Source of the DNA: Panonychus citri
Lineage: Eukaryota > Arthropoda > Arachnida > Trombidiformes > Tetranychidae
Length of the DNA: 64,000 nucleotides
Direction: 5' to 3'
NCBI RefSeq assembly: GCF_014898815.1
Contig: NW_026515416.1
Span: 1,240,001 to 1,304,000, forward strand
Shown: positions 47,445 through 59,500 of the stretch, piece after piece
Layout: every line of letters begins with the position of its first letter
Numbering within the stretch: the first letter of the stretch is position 1
Made by a program: the position numbers and the translations under genes
Notes under the pieces: generated by a model
Database searches by the model: none
Told to the model about the DNA's origin: nothing
What the model saw: only the letters and a program-made list of their open reading frames with translations

Positions 47445-49618
47445 CTCTCTGTTTACTTGACTTATAGTTAACAATAAGTTTACTTACGTTCATAAACAGT
47501 CACGTTACTCCTAGTATGTAACTTCAATTTACTTTCATTTTTTTATTCTTCATCTTTAACTGACCATCAACTGACCAAAGCTGTTTTTTTTGTTATTTCT
47601 GCTGTTGTTAACCTTTACCATCATGATTTTTACCATTGCTTTTTTTAACTTTATCGTATTTAACTTTTTCACTGGCTCGGTGAACAATATCTTTCCTTTC
47701 TCTCTCTCTCTCTCTCCCCATTTTTGTAACTTCCATGTTTCTCTCCAGCACGTATCTTCATCAACAAGAAGATGAGTTTGGTTCTTCTCTCCCTCATCAT
47801 TTTTATCTCCATCCAATCAACCAATCCTTTCTGATTAAACTTAATCAAAGCTCTTTTGTCAATAAATGAAACTTTAACCTCATCTCTTGCTCATAATTTT
47901 CCATTGTGTATCTATCTGTCTGGTGAATCTTATTTCAGATTATCTGAGGAGAAAATGATGAGTGAGATGAATGAGAGATGTGGGATAGATTAAGAATCAT
48001 AAAAGATAAAAAGGATGAAGATGAAGATGAGGATGAGGATGAGGATTGATGGTGATTTTGATGATCGTCAATTAATGTCAATATTATCAATGGTGATGAT
48101 TGGCATGAGAAGGACTCGTCAGTTCACTTTTACTTATGTTACTCTCAAGTCAATTCTTTTTCAAACATCTTCACCATCATTATCATCATGCTCTTCATCA
48201 ACATCATCATCTTTACAATCTTCATTCATCACTGATCATCTTTCTCCTTTACTCTCATCTTTATTGTTGTTGTTCATGTGTTGTACCCTCATGTTGTTAT
48301 TACATATTCCCTTGAGATAATTTTTACTATCAAGAAAAATAGGTTTATTTTTATCGACAATCATGATGAAGATGAAGAGATAATCAAGATAAACAAAGAT
48401 GATTACATTGTTAGATCATGTGAAGTATTAACATTTTACTTGATCTCTAATGAAAATGAAGCTGTCATTGCGTGATCACTTTAACTCATTCCATTCATTT
48501 CTCATTCATTGTTTCAAGTTCATTTAATCTCTGATATCATGTAAAACAGCAGAAAGAGAGAGAGAGAGAGAAAAGAAATGAGCCTGAAAAAAAAATTTCA
48601 TATTCTGATGAGAATCGGAATTTTTTTCTTAACATTTTCTTCATTCATGAAAAAAAAAGACTCTATCTTTCATAGATACTCTTGTATTTTTCTGAAACTT
48701 ATATTCACCCTGATATCAATCATGTTGATGGTAATTTATAACAAATTATTACGATTCAGGTAACAATATCATGTTTTCATGATTAAATAACTCAACTTTT
48801 TCATCTCTTGTTCAAATTTCAACAATTTATCAAATCTTACTGATCTTTTTTTTTGCCAATTGAATGTAATTTAATTCCTACCGGAGTCTTGGAAAAGCTT
48901 AACTCATCAACGTTTAGATTTCATGATGATTCAATCAATATTATTAAATTATCTGATTACCATTATAACTGTTACAGATTATTAAATTGTCAATGATTAT
49001 TGAAGTTAATCTAATAATGAATCTTGTTTTTTCTTCACCGTTCATTAACTTATATCAATTATATATCCTTTAAATGGTGCAAATATTAAATCAATTGATT
49101 GTTTACTTGCTTATAGTTAATACATAAACAATTGGTAAATTATTATTAGTTAATAATCAACAACAATTGATGTTTTCACCATTAACAGTTAATTGTGATA
49201 ATAATCGTCATGATGATCATCCAAAATGAACCATTATTAGTTTTATATGATTACCGTTATTAACAAATGAATACAATCAACACAATATAATGATAATCAA
49301 TGATGATCCTTAATCATTATTTATTACTCAATTAAATTAATACCTTTTTTGTTTTCATATATTATATTATATTGTAACCATTAATCCTCAGCATCTTTAG
49401 TTTATAGTCAATACAAGTTTATTATTACCATGATGATCATCATCGACATCCTGATTAAATTAATTCAATCATAGGTTGACTAATATTATTATTTAAACAA
49501 CAATCAATTTGATTATTTTCAACAATTTAATTTAGTGTTGTAACACCGATCAAAGTAATTTATTGATTGCATTTGGGAAATAGTAGATTAGTCGTCAATC
49601 TTTTGTCAATCGTTTTTA

Positions 49619-50450
49619 TTAGGTATCCACATAAGTAATGTCGCTTTTTAGATAGAGCTCACTCGTTAGTGAATTTCTCGAAGACGAGCCAATAAAAAGT
49701 GGCAAAAAATTTACAATATTAAGATCAATTCTCCAACTATGAAATAATATAACTTTCGCCGAAATCGATTGTTCAATTTTGATAATTTATAAATTAAACT
49801 AAATCAACTTTTTTTCAATTTTTGAGATTATTTTTTCGAAACGATCATTTTTGACCTTAACAGTATCAGAAATTTTTAAAAACTAGATCAAATTGTAGAA
49901 CATGAGTTGGACTATTCGATATAAAAGTTTGATCATTTAGGACAATTTCCTCGAAAAATAATAATAAATTGAATTCGGAATGAGTTAACATGGAAACTCC
50001 ATTGACTTGTATTTTTCTTAAAATTTCCCTTTTTTCTGAATTTTATTTATGGTTTTTAAATGGTAAATAATGCATAAAATTCCTTAATTTTCGAATTCAA
50101 TTTATTATTATTTTTCGAGGAAATTGTCCTAAATGATCAAACTTTTATATCGAATAGTCCAACTCATGTTCTACAATTTGATCTAGTTTTTAAAAATTTC
50201 TGATACTGTTAAGGTCAAAAATGATCGTTTCGAAAAAATAATCTCAAAAATTGAAAAAAAGTTGATTTAGTTTAATTTATAAATTATCAAAATTAATCAA
50301 TCGATTTCGGCGAAAGTTATATTATTTCATAGTTGGAGAATTGATCTTAATATTGTAAATTTTTTGCCACTTTTTATTGGCTCGTTTTCGAGAAATTCTC
50401 CAACCAGTGAACGCTATCTAAAAAGCGACATTACTTATGTGGATACCTAA
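49619..50450. mobile_element. TA-flanked foldback element (mariner/Tc1-like MITE)
   Basis: Terminal inverted repeats start TTAGGTATCCACATAAGTAA and end with the exact complement. The arms stay highly complementary for about 360 bp, including an inner segment CGAATTCAATTTATTATTAT. They leave an unpaired centre of about 105 bp near 49980-50090. TA flanks both ends (49617-49618 and 50451-50452), the duplication made by Tc1/mariner transposases. No transposase is encoded. The arms match better than those of the 23946-24995 element, suggesting a younger insertion. It sits in the MGAT4 intron. Confidence 0.85.
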
Positions 50451-50716
50451 TAATTCTTTTTTGGAAAAGATTCAAGTTGATTATGAAAACTTTTTACCAT
50501 GAAGATGATATTTCTTAATCATCATGATTCTATTTTTAATTAGCTACTTTTTGTTGATTCTTTCTCTTTGAATACTTTGATAGAATAATAGTTTTATCTG
50601 ATTGATTCTGTTCAATTTCTTTGTCTGAATCATCACCATGAATTTTGGGTGGAAAAAGTTATTCTTGCAACTTTTCACTTCCGTTTTCATGTTCTTCCAA
50701 TCACAAGTAGCTCATT

Positions 50717-50755
<39 letters not shown>

Positions 50756-53700
50756 ATTTCAAAACAATTGAAAATGACGAATCAGATTAATCCTCTGTCC
50801 TAATGATTTCGATACGACAATTTATCACAACTTTACGTCTTTAAGACTGAACAATAAATAATAGCTAAAATGATTCAGATGAAGTGAAGCAATCATTTGA
50901 TATGATTAGCATAAACATTAGGTTGACATTGATGATGCTTATGTTTTTCAAAACAATGAGATGAGGATACATTGAGAGAGAGAGAGAGAGACTTTAAGTG
51001 TAACTCCTCATAGATCAACAACAATCCAACTACATTTTATCATCATCATCATCGCTATTATTCAGTATTTTTATCCTATTCCAATGGATAAAAACTCTTT
51101 CATTTACTTAAATATAATCATCTCTACATCTTAATATATATCATGAAGGTTTCAACAGATCTACCAGAATATTCATTCATTTCATACTTCCTCCTCTCCA
51201 TCCCAACTCCTCCTTCACCACTTTCCCCATGTACTGTGAACATTATCTCTATATTTTTCTCGTCTTATCATCATCATCATCATTATTATTATCATGATTA
51301 TTATTATTATTACTTCTGTTCATTGTTGTATTGAAGTGATTGTAACAAAACGAAAAGCAAAAAAATAAGAAGCCAAGACACAATCAAACACTAACATGCA
51401 ATTTGTTTTCATAGATGATAAATCAAAAATATACTCAGAACTCAATTTGAAACAGCATTTGCATCAATAGCTTGATGATTAAGAAACAATTTAACTAACA
51501 ATTGAAAATTTAACTATTCAGAATGTTCATTGTTGAAGACTATTAATTACTCTTGTTAAATGGCTTCTCATCATTCAAATAATTATATGGGTTCATCTTA
51601 ACTCATTAAATTTCATAGTTGTAACTCATTATCACTATTTTTTATTCAAATAGTTTAAAGATTGAGTTATAATCATTTGATTCCGTTTTTTATCCTCGAT
51701 TATCCACTTATTCAGATTATCGGCAAGATTCTGATGAGATTTGTTATTATTAACTCTCTTGATGGATTTGAATCAAATATCCAAAATAACGATGAAGATT
51801 TAATATCCAGCATGACTTGTTTTCCCTGATTGTTAATCTAATTTGGTTAATCAGTTAATATTAATACTTGTTAATAGTAATTCCTCTTTCTATCCCTTTG
51901 TCTAATCCCGAGATTAGTCCAATAATCGGTTCAGTCCGTAATATTATTACTATTAAACTGAATGATGGTTATTTCCATATTTCTAGTAATTAATTGCTGA
52001 TTAATAGCTTGATATCAATTAAGAGAGTTAATTGGGTTATCATTGATTAATAATACAATTAGATTACCAAATATTGTATGAGTTTCCATTGAATTTGGAT
52101 CCATGTCTCGAGTTTGTTGATGTTTTTATTTAGCTGCTCGAATTGATTAGATTTTTGAAGAGGCAAAAAAAAACTCAGAACTTTTTTATCATTGATTTTC
52201 AATATTTGATGATTGTACCTGTTTTTTTTATCGCTTTTATCATATTTCAAATGTAAATGAGCAATAGGAAAATTTTACAACAATCTCCATGGAACAGAAT
52301 CAGAATCTTGAGATCGATATATTTTATCCCTGATTTTTTATTCATGCTTCTGGGTTATACTTTGGTGGTGATTGTGTGGTGATGCATTTCCATCAATTGA
52401 TAAAATAAGTAATAAGCTTCAATCTTATTCTCAAGCTTTTCCTTAATTAATGATAATTTTACTTATAGACAATCAATCTATTAATAAATGAATTATGAAT
52501 ATCTCCTTCAATTTCATTCTCTATTCATTTTTACATTGTTTTTCACCATAATCATCATTTTATCGTGATGAACATGATGATTATCATAATGATTTCTCTC
52601 TCTCTCTCTCTTCCTATTCAGTGTTAATGATAAGTAACAAACTGTTTAATAATCAAGAGAAAACAAAAACCAATTCAACTCCATGAACGAGTGTCTGAAA
52701 CCTTAATGGGTTATACATCTGAAACTTTCAGGGTGGGTAAAAGGTAGATCAGGGTGTGAAAAAAAGGATGTGGTAGAAATGATTGTGGGTGATATTGGTG
52801 TTACCCATCATCTTCTCCTCCTCGATCATCATCTTTGATGTACATAGACTAATGGATTGACTCAAATTGATGTTATTTTTATTTTCTAAATCACCGAATC
52901 TTTTTTTTGTTCAAGCTTCGAAATCGATTTTTCCCTTTCTTTCCATAGAAAACATTATACTAACCATTCCCTCTTCCTCCTCCTTCACCTCCACCCTTTT
53001 CCACCTCCTCTTTTTTTCACTTTCCACTCTTTTCCACCATTATAAACACTTTCTTTTTTCACTACCTGGGCAGGGCATTTCCTAGTGCAGATAATGATAA
53101 TATCATTATTATCTCAACACTCACGTAATCTTATTAAGATATTTATAAATATCATCGAGTTTTTCTATTTTCAAATTCTCCTTGAACTTTGTTCACATTT
53201 TCATTGTTCCATGTTTGAGTTATTTTCTCTCACCATGGATGAGATATAATTCTAGTGAAATTAGATTATCTTCAACAAATCGACTATTATTTTATTATCA
53301 CCTTAGAAAACAGTCAACATCTTAATTAGAAGGAGACACAAGATGATTAGTTGATATTCAATTTCATACCTTTGGTTAAAAGGTTCAATTAATTTAAAAC
53401 TGAGCTCATGTCATGAAAACTTTGAAGTTTAAATTTTCAGGATTACCAGAACTTTTCAATCGGGTTGATCAGTTTTCGAGTTGATGATTTAACTTTTCTT
53501 AGTAACAAACTTATCAAGATCTTGAGGTTTTAGTATTTTCAACAGTCTCAATTTGAATTGTCAATAACAATTAGTAACGTTAATCATGATTAGTGTCACT
53601 TTTTTTCATTGTCATTCATTTAGAGGTTTTATAATCCATTAATAAACTGTAAGATATTCATTGAGTTACCATGTAAACTTTTCCCTGGGAATCTTGAACA

Positions 53701-55151
53701 TGTTGAACATTTTTGTTATTGTTGCTCATCTCCATCATTATCTATCTCCTAATGTTTACCCAATGAAGTTTTTTTTCCCTTAAATTATTTGCTATCATCA
53801 TTAATTGATTAATTTACTTTCACTAATGCAAGTTAATCAGATAATCAACCATCTATTCTGAGCATGATTATCTATTCATGAATAGTAACATTTATCGAAA
53901 AATAAACAAACAATTTCAATGTATCATTAAAATACAAACTGATTTAAGATAACATTCATTAACATTACCTCAATTACAATGGATAATATAAATGCATATT
54001 CAATGTAATTACCATTTAACCTTGATTATTTAATTCACTTTGATTATTAATAAGCATCTTCTTTCATGATAATAGTAATTATCATGATAATTACATTATT
54101 CATTCAGATTCTAATTATATATATATCTTATCAATGAATTTCTGGATAAGAGATACTCACACTTTCTCACAATTTAGAGTAACAATTTTTATTCAATTTC
54201 ATCTTTGATTAACTCTCAACATGATTCTAGAAAATTAATTCACATTTATATATAAATGATTCTGATGAATGAATCAAATGAATGAGTTAATTTTATCATC
54301 ACCATGATTCTCATGAAATTATCTTTTTTTTACTTGGTGACGATGAGAATGATTCTGATAGGATAACATTATCATGATAATATGAAAAGAAACCAAGAGT
54401 TGATTTATTCATCAGAAATATTTTCAGTTCTATCAATTTTGATATAGTTAATGATCAGAATTATTTTATTGAATTTTTTGTTTCCATTTTCTCATCATCT
54501 AAAAATGATGAATGAAGACAAGATGATCATGAACAATAACAACAACAACAAATATATTATTTCATTGATGCATAAACTTTTACTACTGAATTACAGGTTA
54601 ATACAATTAATATATTTGATTATAATTTGCTAACATTTGATATATATTGTATTTTGATATATAATTATTATTATCTTGTATTATATCATATGTAATTGAT
54701 GATAAACCTGATAAAATGATTCATTCATGATAATTATGATTATCAACTATGAAAATAAACAAAACTCATGAAAAGATTAACCAAATCTAATGGTATCATC
54801 AGTATTTGTTTACATGATAATATAACAAAAACTTAGTGACCATTGAATTGTAGACACAACAAAAATGGTTACCGTTAGTTTTTGGTTATCATATCACATA
54901 TAATATTTATAACCATAAATCATATTTATCACATTTCTTTATACTATTATCCTTACCATTGATATTTATTTCATATATTATATTTATATATATTTATACT
55001 AATATGTATCTTTTTTTATTCCTTTGATTTATATTTGTATCCATACATTTACCTTTTACTTTGGATTGGTGGACATTTGGATTTCTCTTTCTCTGATGAT
55101 GATGATGATGATTATTGATCGATGATTATTTTACCTTATTTTGGACGATAG
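50451..55151. other. MGAT4 intron, last part
   Basis: No coding exon is supported. It includes a (CT)n run at 50719-50752, CAT/TTA trinucleotide tracts around 51268-51316 and 55096-55112, and much CATGAT-type sequence. It ends at the acceptor ATAG/ACTGAT at 55150-55151, which has a poor polypyrimidine tract. Confidence 0.6.
50719..50752 (+). repeat. (CT)n microsatellite
   Basis: A pure CT run just after the TA-flanked foldback element. Confidence 0.9.
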
Positions 55152-56444
55152 ACTGATCTCAATTACGTTAAATCACAAGTCATTGAATTGGAAGGTGAAT
55201 TCAGTGAATTCCTTGATTCCGGATTATTGGAAATAATTTCACCTTCTCCTGCCTATTATCCTGATTTTAATAATACCCTTAAGCAAACCTTAGGTGACCC
55301 AATGGACCGAGTTAAGTGGCGATCAAAACAAAATCTAGACTTTGCCTACCTGATGATGTATTGCCAATCAAAGGGGGTTTATTATGTTCAATTAGAAGAT
55401 GATATTATTACAGAACCGGGTTTCTTGAGTAAAATGAAAAACTCTGCCCTTAAACATACCGCTGAACGTAAAGATTGGTTCATCATTGATTTCTGTTCCC
55501 TTGGATTTATCGGTAAAATGGTCAAGGCGGTTGACCTTCCTTTTCTAATAATCTTTTTCATCATGTTCCATAACGATAAACCTGTGGATTGGTTACTCTT
55601 TTCAATTGGTAATGTTCGTTATTGTCGAACCGATGGAACAGAGAAACAATGTCGCCAGGCCATCTCTCGACATTGGATACAACATTGGCCTTCACTATTC
55701 CAACATATTGGAACCCATTCATCGCTCAAAGGAAAGATTCAAAAATTGAAGGAAAAAAGTTTCGGTAAAGTTTCCGGTTACTCGCCTCATACCGATAATC
55801 CATCGGCAACCATAACTTCAACCGTTCAACATTATAAAACGTTCACACTTCAAGGTGCCTATGAGGGTTATACCTACTTTTGGGGTATCTCACCGAAAGC
55901 TGGAGATTATATATTAATTGAATTCACTGATCCAATTGTTATTGATAAATTTTTCATTCGAACCTCTAATTATGAACATCCGGAGGATAAATTTTACAAT
56001 GCAACCGTAGAGGTTAAACCTATTTTCAAATTGTTACCCCCACCTCCGGATATCACAATAACCACATCATCATCTCAGCAACAATATCCTTTCCCCTCTT
56101 ACCAATCATCATCTCCACCATCATCTCAATTTCAAAAATCGTTACCATTTTTATCATCTTCATTGTTAATGTCATTACAACCTTCATCTTTATCATCATC
56201 TCGTCCATTCACTGAACAACAACAACAGCAACAAGCATCCTCATCATCATCATCTTCTGATGTTGCAGGTCAACCAATATTATTAACTAATCAATATAAT
56301 CGGACATCCGATGGTTTTGTGATTGTTGGTGAATTTAAATTATCTTCAGGAATCGCTGAAGGTTCTTGTAGTCATTTAGGTGCTGTTAAGATGCTCCGAA
56401 TTAATTGTCACGTTAATTCCAATAAATGGGTTTTAATTAACGAG
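55152..56444 (+). CDS. MGAT4: MGAT4-type GlcNAc-transferase, coding exon 2
   Basis: The exon continues in frame from exon 1: FIAE is followed here by TDLNYVKSQVIELEGEF, as expected for the family. It holds the rest of the catalytic domain. This includes WRSKQNLDFAYLMMYCQSKG, the acidic metal/nucleotide-sugar motif YVQLEDDII (protein residues about 300-302), FSQLGFIGKM-type sequence (FCSLGFIGKM), and PSLFQHIGTHSSLKGKIQKL. The C-terminal lectin-like domain (YFWGISPKAGDYI, FIRTSNYEHPEDKFYNATVEV, then GEFKLSSGIAEG and INE) follows. Between two strands of that domain is an insert of about 95 residues (roughly 511-605) rich in Ser, Gln and Pro, absent from family members I recall. The open frame starting at 55188 is not the true start. 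The exon closes at GAG/GTAAAT, phase 0. Confidence 0.92.
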
Positions 56445-56570
56445 GTAAATTTAATAACAGTCAACATCAATTCTAATCCATTGATGAAAATTGAATCAAC
56501 TAATTTATTTATCTTTCTTGTTTCTCTTCCTATTTCCTTTTCCTTTTCATCATCTATTTCCCATCAATAG

Positions 56571-56597
56571 ATTTACATCAAGCCAAAGCTAAAGTGA
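56571..56597 (+). CDS. MGAT4: MGAT4-type GlcNAc-transferase, last coding exon
   Basis: After a 126-bp intron ending CCATCAATAG, nine codons including the stop (IYIKPKLK, TGA) complete the protein. The family normally ends with INEI.IKK-like sequence just after the point where exon 2 stops, so this microexon fits in both frame and content. Confidence 0.8.
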   Translation: MYIKPKLK

Positions 56598-59500
56598 AAA
56601 AGGCCTTAAACTTTAAACCTGATGAATATAATACGATTATAATACAAAAAAGTTACCAAAAAAAATCACCTAAAAATATATAAATTAATTGATTAAGATT
56701 GTTGATATATTTCTGTTTCGATGATAATTTGATGAAATTGTTTTTCTTTTACAATTAAAAACAAAATCAATGAGAAATTGGACAAAATTTTCTCCCTCTC
56801 CCTTTAATCATTTCATCATTGGGAAAGTTTACCTGTTCATTAAGAGTTAAATGACAATCTCCAAACAGAGCAAATCATTTAGACGGAATCTCAATTGTGA
56901 TCTGAATTTATCGCGTAATTGTTGTTGATTCAATTGACTAACATTAACCAACCTTGATCAATTAGGGTGGAACTGATTGTTAAATCTTTTGTTCATCTTT
57001 CTCTCTCTCAACTCACAATTGTAATTAGTTAATTAGTTAATTTGTTTTCTTCTTCTTTTTCTGTTAATTTACTTGTATGTTAATCTATTAGTTTTTTTGT
57101 GCTTTCATATTCTTGACCTTTACCTGAGTAATTGTTGATTTAATTGTCTCTTCCCATTTTCTTTTCAATTGTTAACAATCAAATTAGCTAAAAGCAATTT
57201 ATCGGTCATTGTTTAATTTCCTGATTATTGATGATTACATTTCCGTTGAGTTATTTTTCATGTCCTTCATCATTATTCAGTTAATTGCAACAATTAACTT
57301 CCGAATGAACCATAACAATCAACTAATTGTTGTCATTGTTTCTTTTTTTATTTTGATTTATGTCTCTATTTTTTTATTATTATTCACTACAAAATGAGTT
57401 GATTATGATTAACGTTTAATTGTTACTTTTAATATCACTTTTTTTTTTAGATTTTCTTGTTTACCGTAACAACAATTAACTTGATTGTTTATCGGAAGTT
57501 TAACCTTGATCAAATTTTCAGAGTTAATTGTTTCGTTCTCACTTATATAAAACTAATTGAAATTAATTGACTATCAAGTTGATAGTTTTTATTCAATTTA
57601 ATTGTTGCCATTTTGGTTGACGTTCAATGTTACTTAGGTTACTAAATTAATTGAATTTAATTATTGATCTGATTTAATTTCTCATTGTCTTTTGGTTAGC
57701 TTTTAATTTCCTGTATAATTAATTGTTGCTATAATTAACTCTTCGTGGATTGTGTAATTTATTGATTGTAGTTTTCATTTTCCCTTTACCTTTTCCCATC
57801 GGAAATTTATTAATTCAACAATTAATCCTTTCCTGGTTAGAAATCAACTCAATTAATTGATTGGTTCAATTTTCAATTGTATCTAATTGATTGATAACTT
57901 GATTAACTTTAGTAAAAAACAGTTACTTTTGTGAGTAAAACTTTGAAACATTCAAATCCCATTGATAGTACTGTTAAAGTCCTTAATTGTGTTTACAATT
58001 AACACAATTTATTAATCTCATTTGATTCAATCTAAATCATTAACGGATCTCATTTGGGTGACAATCAAATCTTTGTGAAACCCTTGGGTTGACATTTAGA
58101 TTACAATTGTTATCTTATATACATTATCACCAATGTTTATCGTAGGGTGAGATGATTAAAGTTAATTGTTGATTAAAAACTGTTTGATTAACAATTTACT
58201 AATTGTTTGGATTAAGCGAGTCACTTGGCGCCATCTATTGTCTCCCAATTGAACTAAACAGTTGATGCAAAAACTTCAAATATTTTGATTATTGAACAAT
58301 TAAAACTGATTCATTCTGAGATTATTTAACTTTCTTAATCAGTCTAATTAATTTGAATTGATTGCATCTTCTTTTACAATTAGATAATTGTCAACTAGAC
58401 TCAAATGTGATCAATTTGTGATCCAATTTTTTGTTTTCTTGTAATCGTAACAATTTAAACTTCGAGCTGATTGTTAAAAGTTGATACAATCATTTAATAC
58501 GAGAAAATAATTAATCATTTCTATTTTTTATCCATTAATAATTGAAATTGATTATTTTTCATTCTAAAAACAGTTACAATTGTTGTGAAAATTGCCCCGA
58601 AGGTACAAAAGCAAATATTAACTACAGATAATTATTCAGGTTAAAAATAGCAATTTAATTTAAATTGTATATTAATCATAGAAAGTAATTATTTTCATCA
58701 CAATTGTGTGGTCGAAAGTTTGATAATTTAAATCCATTGATTGAGAAATAAAGTAAATCCGATTAACCAGAAGTGACTTTTAATCATTTTCAGTTGTTTC
58801 TTGCCAAAGTAATAATAAAATGTCAAGTTACAATTAACTGAAAGATGATTGAAATAGACAAGCAATCAAATTATAAATCAATTGTTGACTCGAATCAGGA
58901 ATGAAAAAGTTTAATTGAAAGCAAAAAAAAATTTGATGATTTCAATTGGGATCAATGATAAGTAATAATATTGATAAAAGTAAATGTTTCATTCAATGTG
59001 TCACTATGTTAATATTGTCATGGAAATGTTGAATTTCACCATGATGATAATAATAATAATAATCATCATGATGATTTCCATGCACACAAACTGAATTATC
59101 GACTGAATCTTGGATGCGCAACTCAATTTGATTCCAGAGGCAGAATTGAAAGCAAGTTTCAATATCTTTCATGGTGAAAAGAAGGTAACAGAAGAAGATA
59201 AAGAAAGAAAAAAAGAAAGACCAGTTCAGATTACTATTTACTCCTTCATCGTCATCATCATCATCATCTTTGTCACTTTCCTTCATTCACCAGTATTAAC
59301 AGAGAGAGAACGAGAGAGAGAGAGAGAATCCAAAACAACAACAATGTTCAGAGAATTACAACTTTATCATTTTTACCTGTTCTCTTGTTAACTTTCATAT
59401 ATAATTTTCATTTTCTCTTCAATTGTGATTAAATTACGTTCTCTTGGTGTGTATCTAACTGTTCAAATTGAGCATTTATCTTCATCGGCCTTGAATTTTA

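Larger units (their letters stand above)
42677..49618. other. MGAT4 intron, middle part
   Basis: No exon is supported. A less AT-rich patch at about 43060-43290 has no frame or RNA structure that I can recognise. Microsatellites are dense: (GA)n at 44820-44851 and (CT)n at 45470-45505, 46013-46034 and 47410-47442. They create Ser/Leu- or Arg/Glu-rich open frames that are not genes. CATGATGATG-type words are common from 44.4 to 48.5 kb. Confidence 0.6.

Noticed and set aside
47278..47816. Minus-strand frames with Arg-Glu repeats
   Set aside because: The repeats come directly from the (CT)n run at 47410-47442 and nearby tracts.
55188..56570. Taking this whole open frame as a complete gene starting at its apparent first codon
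   Set aside because: The apparent start is an internal TTG. Homology shows the exon begins at 55152 after an acceptor, and the last 42 codons are intron sequence.
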